From contig CM068827.1 in the NCBI GenBank assembly GCA_028554795.2, positions 78,205,677 to 78,269,676 of the forward strand: a DNA stretch of 64,000 bases. Direction: 5' to 3'. The DNA comes from Sinohyriopsis cumingii (taxonomy: Eukaryota > Mollusca > Bivalvia > Unionida > Unionidae). How positions within the stretch are numbered: position 1 is the first letter of the stretch; every line of letters starts with the position of its first letter. The position numbers were made by a program, and so were the translations under genes. The notes under the pieces were generated by a model. The model was not told the origin of the DNA and did no database searches. It worked only from the letters and a program-made list of their open reading frames with translations. Below are positions 1 through 12,994 of the stretch, in pieces.

Positions 1-66
1 CTCCATTTATTACAACAGTAACTCTTCCAAATCTGTCACCTCCACCAGTAAGCTTGTAGAAAATTC
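1..66 (-). CDS. SRCR domain J, start only (cut by the window edge)
   Basis: Acceptor TTCTTTTCAG followed by GAATTTTC in phase 1; the exon reads IFYKLTGGGDRFGRVTVVIN and G, the usual first 20 residues of an SRCR domain (...L..G....GRV.V..NG.W). The W-G-T-V-C part would follow beyond base 1. The opening resembles domains A and G, as expected if the three-domain order continues. Confidence 0.85.
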
Positions 67-2623
67 CTGAAAAGAATCAAAATTTATCTAAACTGTGTTG
101 AAATTTATGACTCTTCTTATATACACATTATCTAATGTATACTCTATTAGTCTTTTTTATAAAAATTTAAATGCTAACATTTAACAATTTTAATTCAAAA
201 CAGAAGACAAAAATAGGTTGATATTACTTGTAATCAAGCAGAAAAAAAACGTTTAATTGTGAAATTACAATACTCTCTTAAGTTAGAAAAAAGATGCCCG
301 TTCCTGATGACTGGAATAAATTTTTTAACAATAATGTTAATCTAGGGTGTTGATGACTGGATGGAGGGTACACACACGGGTGCCCAAGTGATCCCTGTGT
401 CAAGCTTCCACCATGGTAGGCTAGAAATATTTTTTTTTAAAATAAAAAAATAATATTCTATATAAGTAGAAATTCGGATCGCAAAGATCCTTGTTTTTTT
501 CATATTGTGCTATATTACAATGATCCCTTTAATTTCAAATGGAAAATAAGACAACACAATTGAAGCTTGCAATAAATAATAACTGGGACCAACAACGAGT
601 GAATGAATTACGAATGATATATTAAGTCAGAAAAAAAATTAGAGTCACCTACCATGTAAATGTGTGCACTGAATCATCACATTAAGCAGTGAACCATACA
701 AAATAAAGTACAAGTTGGATCCAACAGCAAACAGATAAACCCAGATCTGTCTTTGCATATTGCTCAGTAGATCAAGGTCTATGTTACAGTTCTCCATCAT
801 TTTAAACTGATGTCAGGGTCCATAACTGCAGACCACATTATGTACTGAACTATGGTAGATTGAGAATCACAACATGTATGGAATGGCACTATACTGAGAA
901 TCACAGCATGTATCGAACTGTGTTATACTGAGAATTGCAGCATGTATTGAGCAGCATCATACTGAGAATTGCAGCATATATGGAATGGCATTATACTGAG
1001 AATCGCAGCATATATGGAATGGCATTATACTGAGAATCGCAGCATGTATGGAACTGTGTTATATTGAGGATTGTAGCATATATGGAACAGCATTATATTG
1101 AGAATCGCAGCATGTATGGAACTGCATTATATTGAGAATTACAGCATATATGGAATGGCATTATACTGAGAATTGCAGCATATATGGAATGGAATTATAC
1201 TGAGAATTGTAGCATGTACTAAAAAGTGTTATGTTGAGAATCGCAGCATATATGGAACTGCAATAATCTGTATTGAAAATAGCATAATATACTGAACACT
1301 GGTATTCAATCATTATCAAAATTTGCTTATGATGTTCTGAAAAAGAAATGAAGAGACAAGACTAAGTTTCCCCTTGTTTTTTCTTTCAACCCATACTGTT
1401 AAACATTTGTATGGTTTTTGTCACATGGTCCATGGCAGTATCCTGTTACATGTGGAAATGCATTATAATGATTGATGTGCATTAAAACCAGGAAGAACTG
1501 TTTCCATTCGTGTGACAGATGATTTCACAACAGTAAATATACAAATCTTGATCAGTGGTTGGCTTGTAAACCAGTATGCTTTTCATTGGCATAAATTTTA
1601 TATTTCAAGGGGACTGAAAATAATACAAGCATATCTTTTACCATAATATCTATTCTCTTCATACTATAATAAAATTTTTATCACGAATCAGATTCAGATT
1701 TTGATGGAAAATATTACAATAATAATTATTGTAATAATTGTTTAGCTGGAGGCATCTTAGCATTGGGAAAAAGCATGCATTTCAAAATTTTACATGAATT
1801 TTAAAAAATAAAAGAGCTGTTCTTAAATATTCCTCTTAAACATTTTGAACAATACAGTAACAATTAAACAAGACAAAAATCAAAATAATTCTTCTAGTGT
1901 GTCTGCCAAAATAATTATGTTTGGTCGTCTCTAGATTTCATCTACCTTCCACCAAAGATCAGCCGATTTTCATCAAAGGCATAGAAGACATCATGGACCA
2001 CCTTTTATCTGTTTAATAAATATAACATCTAATAACACATCCAGAATTTGGTCTTAAACTCACCCAATTCTAACATTACGGTAATCAATTAACAGCTTGC
2101 TGTATACATGTCAGCTAATCTTTAACAATTTTAATCCTCTTGCTCTGCCAAGCATTATCAAACTGGTTGTTTTACTGGTGGAACATTTCTACAATCAGAA
2201 CATCATCAGCCTTCAACACATGTGGTTCACAACAGACTGGTTTGGCTGGTTTCTTTAATGTGTTGATAGAATGTGTAAAAATATGGTGTTTGGGGGAAAT
2301 TGTTTTGCTTAAAATTTCTGTTAATTTTCAAACCAACCACCGATCAAGATTTGTAAATCAACTGTTGTGAAATCATCTATTACATGTATGGAAACAGTTC
2401 TTACATGTCAACTTCTAAACACTATGTGCCATAGACAACCTTTAAAGCAGTATATTTTGCCTACCACCAGTAGAATCATATGTATGATTTTGCTTTGCTA
2501 ATCATCAAAACCCCACAGAAATGAATCATGTAAAATACTTAAAACTTAACATATAAAACTTTTAATATAGCTTAACATCTTACACAGTTTTTCAATGTGT
2601 TAAAGGTAAATACTTCAAAATAC
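67..2623 (-). other. Intron I-J: minisatellite, otherwise unassigned
   Basis: Holds the ~34-bp minisatellite at about 838-1275. I recognise nothing else; the open frame at 2140-2370 (plus) has no family resemblance and looks like chance. AT-rich, with a short near-palindrome of AATAATTATTGTAATAATTG around 1720. Confidence 0.6.
838..1275. repeat. Minisatellite, ~34-bp unit
   Basis: About 12 imperfect copies of a unit reading TGAGAATCGCAGCATATATG and then GAATGGCATTATAC. Copies vary mainly in ATATATGGA versus ATGTATGGA and in GGCATT versus CTGCATT. It lies in the intron between domains I and J. Confidence 0.85.
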
Positions 2624-2953
2624 CTTTGTTACTGTAGCAAAAAACTCCAGCATAGTGGCGGCTGTCACAGACAGTAACATTTCCAAATCCTATGTGTTTA
2701 CACTCAGACAGACGAGATTCATTTCCCGTGCATTCCACCTGACTTGTCCAATATGGTCCTTCATACTCCAAGAATGTGAAAGGTGATTTGTAGTGCAAGT
2801 ATGCCTGGCCATTTTGATAACCAAGTTCTCTGCATGCTACACTGGCATCTTTATCATCCCAGCCATCACTGCAAACACGACCAGAAACTCGAAGGTACTT
2901 AAGTGCAAGCTGGCCAGTGTATGGCTGTTCCCCAACGATTGTCAAAGCATGAT
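2624..2953 (-). CDS. SRCR domain I (single exon)
   Basis: A 110-residue domain, phase 1-1; acceptor CTTTTTCAG|ATCATGCT and donor AACAAAG|GTATTT. Motifs: LTIVGEQPYTGQLALKYLRV, SGRVCSDGWDDKDASVACRE, LGYQNGQAYL, YWTSQVECTGNESRLSEC, VTVC, YAGVFCYSNKG. S-D-G-W-D-D-K-D-A is close to the S-D-G-F-D-D-K-D-A of domain B. Six cysteines; an N-E-S sequon follows the C-T-G. Confidence 0.92.
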
Positions 2954-4160
2954 CTGAAAAAGTCAAGTAATTGTGTTAATTAATTAATTAGAAATAAAAT
3001 CTCAAAAAATCCCAGGAATTCAAGTAGCAATGATGGAATGTGTACCAAACAACCCTAATCCAAACCTAAAAGATCATCAGAAAGAATTTTTTATATATAA
3101 TAAATTATCATGTCATTTATGTTAATATATTTGTATCATAATTTATATATATGTAACGTGTAATAACACCTCATGGCATCACAAATTACATAATTAGATC
3201 ATACCACTGAAAGGGGTAATGACTGAATCATCCAAATATATTTTAAAGTCATATCACAATTATTATGAGGTCCAATAAAATCGTTATTTTTTTACATGTA
3301 AATAAATAGATCCTTTCATCTGTGCTTATTCCAAATAAAACGTTATGAAACTCATAGAATAACTGCAATCTATTACTCACCAAGATTTGCAAAATTAGAA
3401 ATTTGTTTACTCATTTCATAATTTCATTTGAAATGAGCACTCACTGAGGGGTATCTCTATTCCAACACATCTGCAAAGGTAACATGCTTTTAAATGTCAG
3501 CATTTCTGGCAGTATCCATGTCAAAATTTTTTGAAAATTTGGCATGGTTGTAAATTAGTTCATGGCTCTGTCTCACAAATTGTTCAAACATTACACTAGA
3601 ATGGGGATGACAGCACTACTATCATATATGCTAACCTTTAAGTCGAGTCCAAGTGCCAACAGCACAGACCCAGATCTGATGTCACATAATGGATAGATTT
3701 TCTGCAGTTTACTAGGAGTAATAATCATTAGAAAAAAGCATAGACCATGATCTGCCAGTGCATTCTGAGATGGCAGGGTCTATGTTATTGCAGCTGCAGT
3801 CAACTTTTACCCAAGTATATATGGTATGCTTTCAGATTTACTAAAATATAGCAATAATCTTAATGTTACAAATTTAACATTGCCCATGAAACTACATTGT
3901 AACTGTATAACCACTAAGATACATCTGCGAATCTGACTATATGGTACAGTTAACCCCTAAAATGAACACTGCCACTCAACTACACATAAATTATTCTGGA
4001 AAACTTCTTTATTATCTTGCAACACATTGAAGGATTCTAAAATTCCATTATGAATAATATTTACATTATGAATAGAAGATGGCCAGTCATATTCATGTAC
4101 AGTCCAGCCTCCCATAGTAGTTCTTAAAAAGCCATCTTCCTTCTTATATATACATTTTGG

Positions 4161-4397
4161 TTGTTGTTGATGTAGGGTTTAACGCCATTTTTCAGCATAC
4201 GATTTGGCTATACATGGCGGCCAGTATTAATGGTGGAGGAAGAACCCGGGAAAACCCCGGAAAGAACCACCGACCAACGAGAAGCTACTGGCAAGCTTTC
4301 TCACATACCCACATTGGCTGAATCCGAGACTAGAACCTACGCAGACAGAGGTGAGGTGGCAGTGATCCATAATGGAAAGCGCTTTAGACCACTCGGT
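4161..4397 (-). mobile_element. SINE-2 (tRNA-Leu-like head), copy 1
   Basis: Read on the minus strand: a class-II tRNA-like head with A box like TGGCCGAGTGGTCTAAAGCG, a B box near GGTTCTAGTC, then a body containing GCCAGTAGCTTCTCG, GGTTCTTCCTCCACC and GGCCGCCATGTATAGCC, and a tail of CAACAACAACC. The 8-base target-site duplication CATTTTGG sits at 4153-4160 and 4398-4405. No coding capacity. Confidence 0.85.
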
Positions 4398-4609
4398 CAT
4401 TTTGGAACCATATTATCCTGCATTCATTTTTGAATGATAAGGACTTGTTTTGCATTTCAGAACTAAAGAGTGGTTTATTCCTTGCCTCAGAAAATGTCAT
4501 GACATTTTCTACACTGAAAACACTATGAAATTTTTTTCAACTTTGAAATGAAAAATCAGAACATAAGGTGTGATCTGCAGTTAATAAAACTGAATGTCCG
4601 AGAAGTGTT

Positions 4610-4838
4610 AGTGTTTTGTAGGTTTAAAGCAATTTTTTCAGCACACGATGGACTATACATGGCAATCAGTATATTTGGTGGAGGAAGAACTCCATAAGAC
4701 CCACTGACCCATGGGAACCTACTGGCAAACTTTCTCACAAACCCACATTCACTGTTCCAAGACTCAAACCCATGGAAACAGAGGTGACATGTGAGTTATC
4801 TGTAAGGGCAAACACCTTAGACTACCTGGCACTTTTCC
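4610..4838 (-). mobile_element. SINE-2, copy 2 (old, degraded)
   Basis: Same order of landmarks as copy 1 (tail side TTTTTCAGCACACGATGG, ACTGGCAAACTTTCTCACAA, CAAGACTCAAACCCA, head side CACCTTAGACTACC) but with many substitutions and small deletions. Lies about 210 bp from copy 1 in the same orientation. No clear target-site duplication. Confidence 0.7.
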
Positions 4839-5016
4839 AAGTAAAACAGGCCATATGAATCACTTCTGGACAAAAATGTATGCCTACAAATGCCTACATA
4901 TTTGTGTACTTCTTCACCTACACAGGAAACAGTTAAAGCATGCATACGTAGTGAAATTTTATATAAAAAAAACACGGTAGGAAAGGAAATTGTTGACTTG
5001 AAAATCGATCGATAAA

Positions 5017-5394
5017 ATGATGGACGACAACTCTGATGTAAACATGGATGTTGATAGCGAGGGTAGTGACACTGAAGTTGACAATTTGGATGATTCTGAT
5101 GATAATATTGACTTAAATGATGAGTTAGAATTGAATAAAGTTGATGAAAGAGATGATGCATGGCTTCATGCACTTTTTGACAGTAATTCGGAGAATGAAG
5201 CTGACTTTAAAGGTTTTCAAGAGAAATGGGTCTGGGATGATTTTTCGCTTCAGATGCAGGCAAGATTTAAACTGATGGAAGGAGCAACTGTTCAACACCC
5301 AGAAGAAGTCGATGCACAACATTATTTTGAGTTACCTTGGGATGATTTAATCTGGAAAAAACTTCAAGCATTAATTTGTGACAAGTTTTCATGA
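5017..5394 (+). pseudogene. piggyBac-like transposase N-terminal fragment
   Basis: A 125-codon open frame. Residues 1-65 are extremely acidic (Asp/Glu-rich), followed by FKGFQEKWVWDDF, HPEEVDAQHYFELPWDDLIW and a final L..L-I-C-D-K-F. An acidic leader followed by F.G.......P....DYF.L.F.D.L...I is the layout of piggyBac-family transposases before the catalytic core. Nothing resembling the DDD core follows: a stop occurs at 5392 and I see no continuation in other frames beyond a short F-H-E-K-L-H-A-K. Most likely a 5' remnant of a decayed element. A short host exon cannot be excluded. Confidence 0.4.
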
Positions 5395-8300
5395 GAAACT
5401 GCACGCTAAAGTATATGTTCCAGAATGTGAAGTAAACAAATTATTTCATGTGTCATGTTGTCCAATTTTAGTAAAATTATTATAACTTTTGAACTAACAG
5501 TGCTAGAAACTTCAAATTTGAACCAAAATACTAGAAACTGAATTATCTTTATTTTATTCAATACTATTAGAAGCATTTCATTCATCTTCATGGACAAAAG
5601 ATTCAATGAACATCATGGTAAGTTTCTGAATTTGTTTTTTTTTCTTTCTTTTAAGTCATATTTCAAAATATAGTTGTGAGCATGTACATTGGTAAATGAT
5701 AAGAAAACATATATCACTGTGTTGCAAATGTTATTACCTTTTCAGAGATATATAGTTTTATATACTTTATAAAAGAAATAACATCGTTACAACATTTTTA
5801 GTAAACATGGTGAAGGTAGTCACACTTTCAGCAGCTGCTGCTGTATGATGTTCCGTTTTACCACAATGTATTTAGAATTGCTTCTCAGGAATCAGGCACT
5901 GCAGTTGAAATTGGTAAACAGGATGAAATGGGTTAAAACAAATAATGTTTGTCATTACCAAAACAACTAACAAGTCTATTATTTGAATTAAAAAATTGAC
6001 TTAATTTTGATTGATTGATATGGGTTTTACAGTGTACCATCTCAGTTCAGGCATCATGGTGCCAAACAGGATCACAGATTTTGGTTTCACATCTTATTTA
6101 CATGGAGATAAAAATATGAGATTAATAAACCAAAATCTAAATAATTCTTAGCATTCATACACTTTAACCACATCTTAATGCAACACAGTGGTCCCAGTTC
6201 TAATGCCCTGTAACCACACAGGTCAACTGTAAAAATATATTTTCTAACAAATGATTCAAAATTAAAGTCTTCAATGCTTAGGGTTACATGACATCTTTCT
6301 TAACATTTGTGTTTGTGCATTAGTTACAAGAATAATTACCAGTACCAGTTTAGAAGGATAATAAACTATTACAGTATTAGTGTAAAAATCTTTTCTGAAA
6401 AATTGTATGACACTTTATTTGTCACATTAGTTACGATAATAATAATTATAAATATACAAATGAGTCTGAAAGAAATTTCTAGGCAATATTTTAATTTTCA
6501 TATTTAATATGACAGCTGATAATAGCACAGTTATATGGAAGTTTAATCCCTTTCAAAATGATTTGTGAAAAATACACCAAACACTTGATTCTTTTTTCTG
6601 ACAACAAAAGGGGTAGTACTCTGCTTGTACAACACTGATTCTATCTCTGAAACACATATAATACATCTGGGGATTTTAAAAATATTAAACTTTACAAAGA
6701 CAGTTGGCTTTTGATATTTAAATAACATGAAAAATGACCTCCAAAGTTATTGAAAAAATAAATCTGAACAATGTTTTCACTTTGAGTTTAAACCAGTGTA
6801 AAATCTTTTTTGTTTGCAATTAGTTCATATACAATTCAAGTATTCATGAAATGTAGACAAACAAGGTACTTTAAAATGCATTTTACAAGTAAAAAGGCAA
6901 CATTTGTAATTCTCATTTAAGCTTTGCAAAGCCACATCTATCCTTTCAGTGATAAAGTAAAAATGTATGCCAATAGTTAAATTTTAGCTAACTTTTGAGT
7001 GGTAAATGATCAAGTAAAAAACACAAGCTTGTGTTAATGTACTTGTAGTTGATAAAGATTTTAATTTATACACCTACATTCTAACATCTGAAGATGAACT
7101 CTTCCCTCTATATTTCCTATGGTCACAAATAGTTTCCCAACTGCAAACACATGGCAAGTTTATCTGTGGAGAATGTATCTCTGAACTTCAATAGCTACTT
7201 CTCCAATTTATTCTTTTCTTCAATTGCATTTGTGAATGAATTCTGCTTCTTAAAAACACTGATAATGTCAGTGCTTTGCTAAAGCCTCCTTTAAACATAT
7301 GTTTATGAGACCAACCCATCCCATCCCAAGTGTACTTACTATTGCACTGGTACTAAGGACTTCAAGTTTTGTTGGGATTTTTAAAATATATTTTCATTTG
7401 TTTAATTTTTAACCCAAGGAAAAAGTGCTAAGGTTAGCTTAAATGGCGATGGTTGGCTAACCAGAAATGTTTATTTGTTTTTTTGCCTGATATGGCACTT
7501 CTGGTCTGCGGACGATCGGAATCTGGGAAATAACTTTATCTTATAGAAAAAATTTTAGATAACTGAAGGACCCTATGTAATGCTTGTAGCAGGTGCTTAT
7601 ATAATTACTGCTTTTAAATTTAAAAAACACTGAAGTTCTGGGAAATATTTGTTTCGCATTCATTGCTTGCAGAGCATGGAATTATCCAATCACAGTAGCC
7701 GATTCATCAATCAATCTTGTACACGCCATAATAATAAATTCGAAAGTGGTCAGTTGAAAGCCAACTGGTCTGTGAAAACTTGTGTTATAAAGGAGTGGAT
7801 TCATCGCTTGCCATAACTTGTTTGCATTATGTATATGATAATCCTATTACAGGAATTATTCATAACCTCCTAAAAATAAGAACGGCACTCGAAGATTACG
7901 AAGTTGGAGATTTGGTGCATGCAAGGTTGCAGAGTTTTGGGATTACAGAAGGAATTATTGGAAGGATTGGAGGTAAGGTCGTTACTTTTTTTATCATATT
8001 ACATTAAATTTGTAAAAGATAAGAACATTTATTGGCTCGTTTCATAGGACGGCTGTACACTGCATCAGTTTTTCAGTCGATTGCATCTGTTTTTGGTGGA
8101 AATGGGGTTGTTTGGTGAACTATAAATACTGTATGATGTCATTTATCCACTAGGCATTGTGCCGTCAGCTGTACTGTTTTTGGACAAACGTGTAGGTGTA
8201 CAACATTCAGTAAATTTTATTGTTGTTTTCTTCTTTATCTCATTGACAGCTTGTGTGTGTTATAGAGGGATTTTTAAAAAAATAATTGTCATGAAACAAT

Positions 8301-9079
8301 GGTATGGAAATTGGACTGAGCATTCCTGATTCTATGCAGTGTTTAATCCTTACAGATATATGATAATAATGATAATAATCATAGTAATAATGATGATAAT
8401 AATAATCTAATAATATTGTTGTTGTTTTTCTAATTTTATCTTTGTACGATTCAGTTGTAATTCTTTGGAAGTAAATTACAACACTATAGTACATTTTAAT
8501 GACAAAAACTATTTAACTATGCCCATTTTGAATAGAGCAGAACAAACTAACCCATTAACATTAGTTGAATTTAGAAGAAAAGAACTAATGGTTTTAATTA
8601 TTTTTTATTAAACATGAAAATGAAGTCATGTTTAAAATCGTTGAAAGAACAATAAAATATTTAATGACTTGAAAATGGATCTTAGAATAACTGTGTACAT
8701 AATTATTATATTGCATTATATCAGAAGACTAGATTTATGAATAGTGTTAAAGACATGTAAAAATAGAACAGAACATCCATGCATATAGGTTGTTAGGCAG
8801 CAAGAAAAATCTACAAAGCAATCTATCAGGTTCATTACTGTTTCAGTATATTGATGAAAAGCTATATTATATTATCCATTTTCTTTAAGTACAGTATTTT
8901 ATAATTTAAATAATTGTACTGGCCTGCTATATTGTCATGTGTTTGTCCGAAATTGATGCTGCATTCTGCTTTGAGATAAGAAATAGTGATTCTTTACATC
9001 ACATGATGGCCACTGTTTAACAACTTTATAGACTTTGCAAACCCTAATAGTATATGCCCTTCATTTTGGGTTTAAATTT

Positions 9080-10656
9080 GTGCATCATATTACACCAAAT
9101 CTACACCACTTCCAACTACCTTCTCTCCAGTCGACCTTCCGGACATGTTTGCAAATTTCTTCCGTGACAAAGTACAAACCATTAGAGATAAGCTTGACAC
9201 CATAATTTCAATTGACTTGTCACCATACAGTTGGGATACATAATTTGAACGGCAACCATTAGCAGCATTTGAACCTGTCTCTATGGATATCGTACGTATA
9301 ATCCTGAGGAAGAGTACACCAAAGTCATGTGAACTTGATCCTATTCCAACATCACTGCTGCTTGAGTGTTTAGATCCAAATATTGCCTTCATTAACTGAT
9401 GTTATTAATACTTCTCTCTCATCCATGGAATTCCAATCATTATTCAAAACTGCCATTGTAAAGCCTCTGCTGAAGAAACCAACACCAGACCATAACGATT
9501 TAAAGAACTACCACCCAGTTTCTAATGTCCAATTCATATCAAACTCTTAGAAAAGGTTGTTCTATCCCAGCTTGTATCTCATCTAAATCAAACAGTCTTT
9601 TTAGCAATGTACAATCGGCACATCACCCTTGCCACAGTACTGAAACTACTCTTCTAAAAGTAGTTAATGACATTCTCTCTGCGTTGGATAGCGGAAAGAT
9701 TACAGTCCTCACCCTCCTTGATTTGTCTGCAGCATTTGACACAACAGACCATGATATATTACTTCACTGTCCCCAGCATGTATTTGGCATTCATGGTACA
9801 GCCTTACTGTGGTTCAAGTCCTACTTGGTCAACAGGACACAAATTGTATCTGCAAATGGAATACACTCCAGCCCAGTTGATCTATGTTGTGGTGTTACAT
9901 AGGGGTCTGTTCTTGGACCTGTTCTCTTCATTCTGTACACTCAGTCGTTCTCAAGTGTCATAGATCATCATCCAGTGTCTCACCAAATGTACGCTGATGA
10001 CACCCAAATATACAAATCTAGCCACCCAACTGAAGTTGATGCTATCGTCCAAGGTGTAGAGAGGTGCATTTCTGATGTGAAATCATGGATGACATGCAAC
10101 AAGCTGCAGATGAATGATGATAAAACTGAGGCCATTCTGATCACAACACAAAGACTTTCTCATTCACATCCTTTACCTCAAACAATAAATATCAGCAATG
10201 CCAACATTAAATTCACACAATCAGTATGAAACCTAGGTGTTACTCTGGACAGTACTCTCACACCAACATGTCATGAACATATGCAAGGCTGCATATCTTG
10301 AGCTGAGACACATCAGCTCAATTCGCAAATATCTTTCAGTTGATGCAACTAAAACACTTGTGTGTTCATTAGTACTTTCAAGACGGGACTATTGTAACTC
10401 AATTCTGTCTGGTTCATCTTAATATCTGCTCCAGAAACTTCAAGAAGTTCAAAACACAGTTGCTCAGATCATACTTAGAGTACCACGATCAGAGCACACC
10501 TCCCTGCTGCTCTGTATCCTACACTGGCTATATATCTGATCCAAACTCAGACACAAAATTTGTTCTCTGTGCTATGTTTCACTGTCGGACTCTAGTCCAA
10601 CATACCTATCTGACCTCACCCATACAAAGTCCTCATTATTATTATTATTATTATTA
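9080..10656 (+). mobile_element. CR1/L2-like LINE, 3' part, decayed
   Basis: Frames on the plus strand carry LINE reverse-transcriptase motifs in order: DMFANFFRDKVQTIRDKL, AIVKPLLKKP, H-S-T-E-T-T-L-L-K-V, LTLLDLSAAFDTTDHDILLH, W-F-K-S-Y-L, GSVLGPVLFILYTQS and MYADDTQIYK. Stops at 9901 and 10228 and frameshifts near 9380-9520 and 9950 break it. The 3' end is an ATT microsatellite (10635-10656), the usual tail of L2/CR1-type elements. The 5' part is missing. Clade assignment is by motif style only. Confidence 0.85.
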
Positions 10657-12364
10657 AAATGATTAATGCTCATGCATATCATACGCTGATGATATTAAAT
10701 AGTACTTAAATTGGATTTCTTTTGTCTAACTGAAAAGAAATAAGGCGTCCATGATACGAATCTCATGTACTATTCTACCTGTTCCATATGAATTTGAAAA
10801 AAATGCAAGCATCACTGAACTCTTAACTTTTTAAAGGATGTCAGGTTACACAATTAAAATGATTATTATTTATATTTTTAAAGGCCAACATGGTAAACCA
10901 TATTTTTTGTCAGGAATAAACATGGATATATGTATTTTTTCCCCAAGTAATCAATTCCCATCACTAGTAAATGGCATGGAATGTATTGCATATTATTTGA
11001 AAAGTTTGCACTTTTATTTGTAAATTTAGGGTTGAAACAAGTAAAGATGAGAATCCACAATCACCAAATCCACCAAAAACAGCTAAGACAATAGCAACAT
11101 TATTGACCACCAAGATGGCAACACCAAAACAGACTAAGTAACGCCAAAAAAGTCCAAGGTAAGATAAAGATGCAGCAATTTTAAACTTTCTACAAACTTT
11201 ATAAGCAAAAAGCATTGTGATGTATCTTTAAGGGTTGATTACAGTAGCCTGGAATGCTGTATTATTGCGGTACTTAATGTTGTTAGCAGTGCATATTAAA
11301 ACCAATCTGTTATTGCTGTATTGTTACAAATTGTAAAGTTTCTCTGACTTTCCCTCTTTCTATTCCTACAAAAAATCTTGGTCAATCCAATCATGTTAAT
11401 GTAAATTAAACCACATATGGCAGCTCACCCAGGTTATAATACCATGGGGGAACAACTCTATATTATCATGATATGTATTTAACTTATGTATGGTATCATG
11501 CACATATGATAATAAACATAAATTTTAATTTAGTGATAAGATGGAATGTCCACACCTGCACTGGCTGAATATTTCCACCAAAATAAAGGATGCAATGACT
11601 CAGTTGAATACACTTATGTCCATTAAGTTGAAATCCACGATAACAACAGCAGAAATTAAAAATGAAAAAATATGTATCACTTAGTCTGCATTTTAAGTGC
11701 AATGTGGGCAGAGAAATCTATATATACAAAAGAATCTATTATTAATTTTATTATTAATACTGAAATATTACCGATTTCAAAAAGTATTTTAGCTATTATT
11801 GCTTTCCTATTTATGTTTGATAAGTAGGATCATAAGCATTGTTTTGTCAATTTTGGTCCATATTGGCTACCATGGAATGTAATTCCAAGCGTAACTGTGT
11901 AAGGATGTGTGTGTCACTATCAGAAATAGAATATAATCTTGACAGTATTTGTCATAAGTTTAGAATGATGGTCCCAAATTCAAAGAACAGTCAGTTATAC
12001 AAATATAGCATTTTCAGGTTTAATACCTTGTCTTCAGAACTAAAGGATTACAAACATGACTTGTAAATTTAAGGCTGCCGATGACAGTTATGTTATATGC
12101 ATAACTGATCCAAAATAAATGGCATAATATCAATGAGGCAATGATAAACAAGAAAATCAGTGAAGTACTAAAACCATCATGAAACCAGTATATAGATGGA
12201 TGGATTTTCAAAATTAAATAGACACTTTGGTACTAAAGGAACCTCATGGGAAGTCTTGATATTTGGACCTTTTAACAATTTTATCTGTACGTGGTGAACA
12301 AATTAAAAATAAAATGTATTCTTATATTCTGTAATATTTGCTTCATTCTTGTTGGTCTGATGTT

Positions 12365-12710
12365 TTATTCCAGGGAGGTGTCTGAGGAATCCTCAGATGA
12401 TAAGTCCTAGGAATCCTTGGACAATATGTCCTAGGAATCCGAGGACACCTTGGACAATATGTCCTAGAAATCCGAGGATGATATTTCCTTGGAATCATGT
12501 CCAAGAAATACTCAGAATGTTTGAAAACCATGGGCATGTCCAAGGATTCCTAGGAAACCTTGGAGTATTGGTTACAAAAACCCTTGGAAGTCCAAGGTCA
12601 ACCTCGGACAATTGACAATAAAAACCTTGGACACTGGTTTTTTAAATTTTTGTCCTTGGACTATTACCTCGGAAAGTCAGCAACCAATACTCCGAGGTAA
12701 TAGTCCTCAG
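12365..12710. repeat. Palindrome-rich block with perfect 16-bp hairpin
   Basis: Dense in CCTAGGAATCC, CCTTGGAC and TCCGAGG units on both strands. A perfect 16-base inverted repeat, GGACTATTACCTCGGA at 12658-12673 and its complement at 12691-12706, leaves a 17-base loop. A second pair, GGAGTATTGGTT (12562-12573) and AACCAATACTCC (12682-12693), overlaps it and would compete. The block ends about 70 bases into the intron from the donor of domain H exon 2. Confidence 0.8.
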
Positions 12711-12775
12711 AATATGTACTGCTGCATACTTCCTAATGATCTGCTATTCAACTTAAGGCAATTGCTCAAACTCAC

Positions 12776-12994
12776 CATCAACAGGCTGTGTTCCATTATA
12801 GCAAGACACAGCAGCATAACTTTGGTAGCTACATGCTTGGTCATCAGTCTGGACAACATAATTACAGTCTGTCAGTTGTTTCTCTATGCCTGTGCAGTTG
12901 ATATTCAGGATGCTGTGACTGCGGAAGTTGTGACCATATGGAGCGCAGCATAGTGGTATTCCATGTTCATGTCCCAACACTTGACAGGCCACAT
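12776..12994 (-). CDS. SRCR domain H, exon 2 of 2 (C-terminal two thirds, CC-type)
   Basis: Acceptor TTTCCTTAG|ATGTGGCC, donor GTTGATG|GTGAGT. It encodes V-A-C-Q-V-L-G-H-E-H-G, then PLCCAPYG, ILNINCTGIEKQLTDC, DQACSYQSYAAVSCYNGTQP and VDG. The split domain totals 111 residues. The CC-[SA]-[AP]-x-G motif and the P-V-D-G linker match domains B and E. Its intron partner is 8.8 kb away, with two minisatellites between, so an annotation pipeline could easily miss the link. Confidence 0.9.

Larger units (their letters stand above)
2954..12775 (-). other. Intron H-I: SINEs, piggyBac-like fragment, LINE, palindromes
   Basis: A 9.8 kb intron with two tRNA-Leu-like SINEs (4161-4397, 4610-4838), a piggyBac-like N-terminal fragment (5017-5394), a CR1/L2-like LINE (about 9080-10656) and palindromic repeats (12365-12710). 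Stretches 2954-4150, 5400-9080 and 10660-12360 show nothing I can name beyond AT-rich sequence and short AATAAT-type microsatellites around 8350-8410. Confidence 0.6.

Noticed and set aside
721-3795. Possible decayed SRCR exon or repeat pair with CCCAGATCTG and GGTCTATGTTA near 740-785 and 3667-3785
   Set aside because: Similarity is limited to short words in different arrangement and the frames are broken; not enough to support a feature.
7677-8007. Small gene on the plus strand with R-F-I-N-Q-S-C (SET-like) and a second frame reading Y-E-V-G-D-L-V-H-A-R
   Set aside because: The frame with the SET-like words is only 46 codons and lacks the rest of a SET domain; the second begins with TTG, not ATG, and has no recognisable family.
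9090-9392. 100-codon minus-strand frame
   Set aside because: Antisense shadow of the LINE at 9080-10656.
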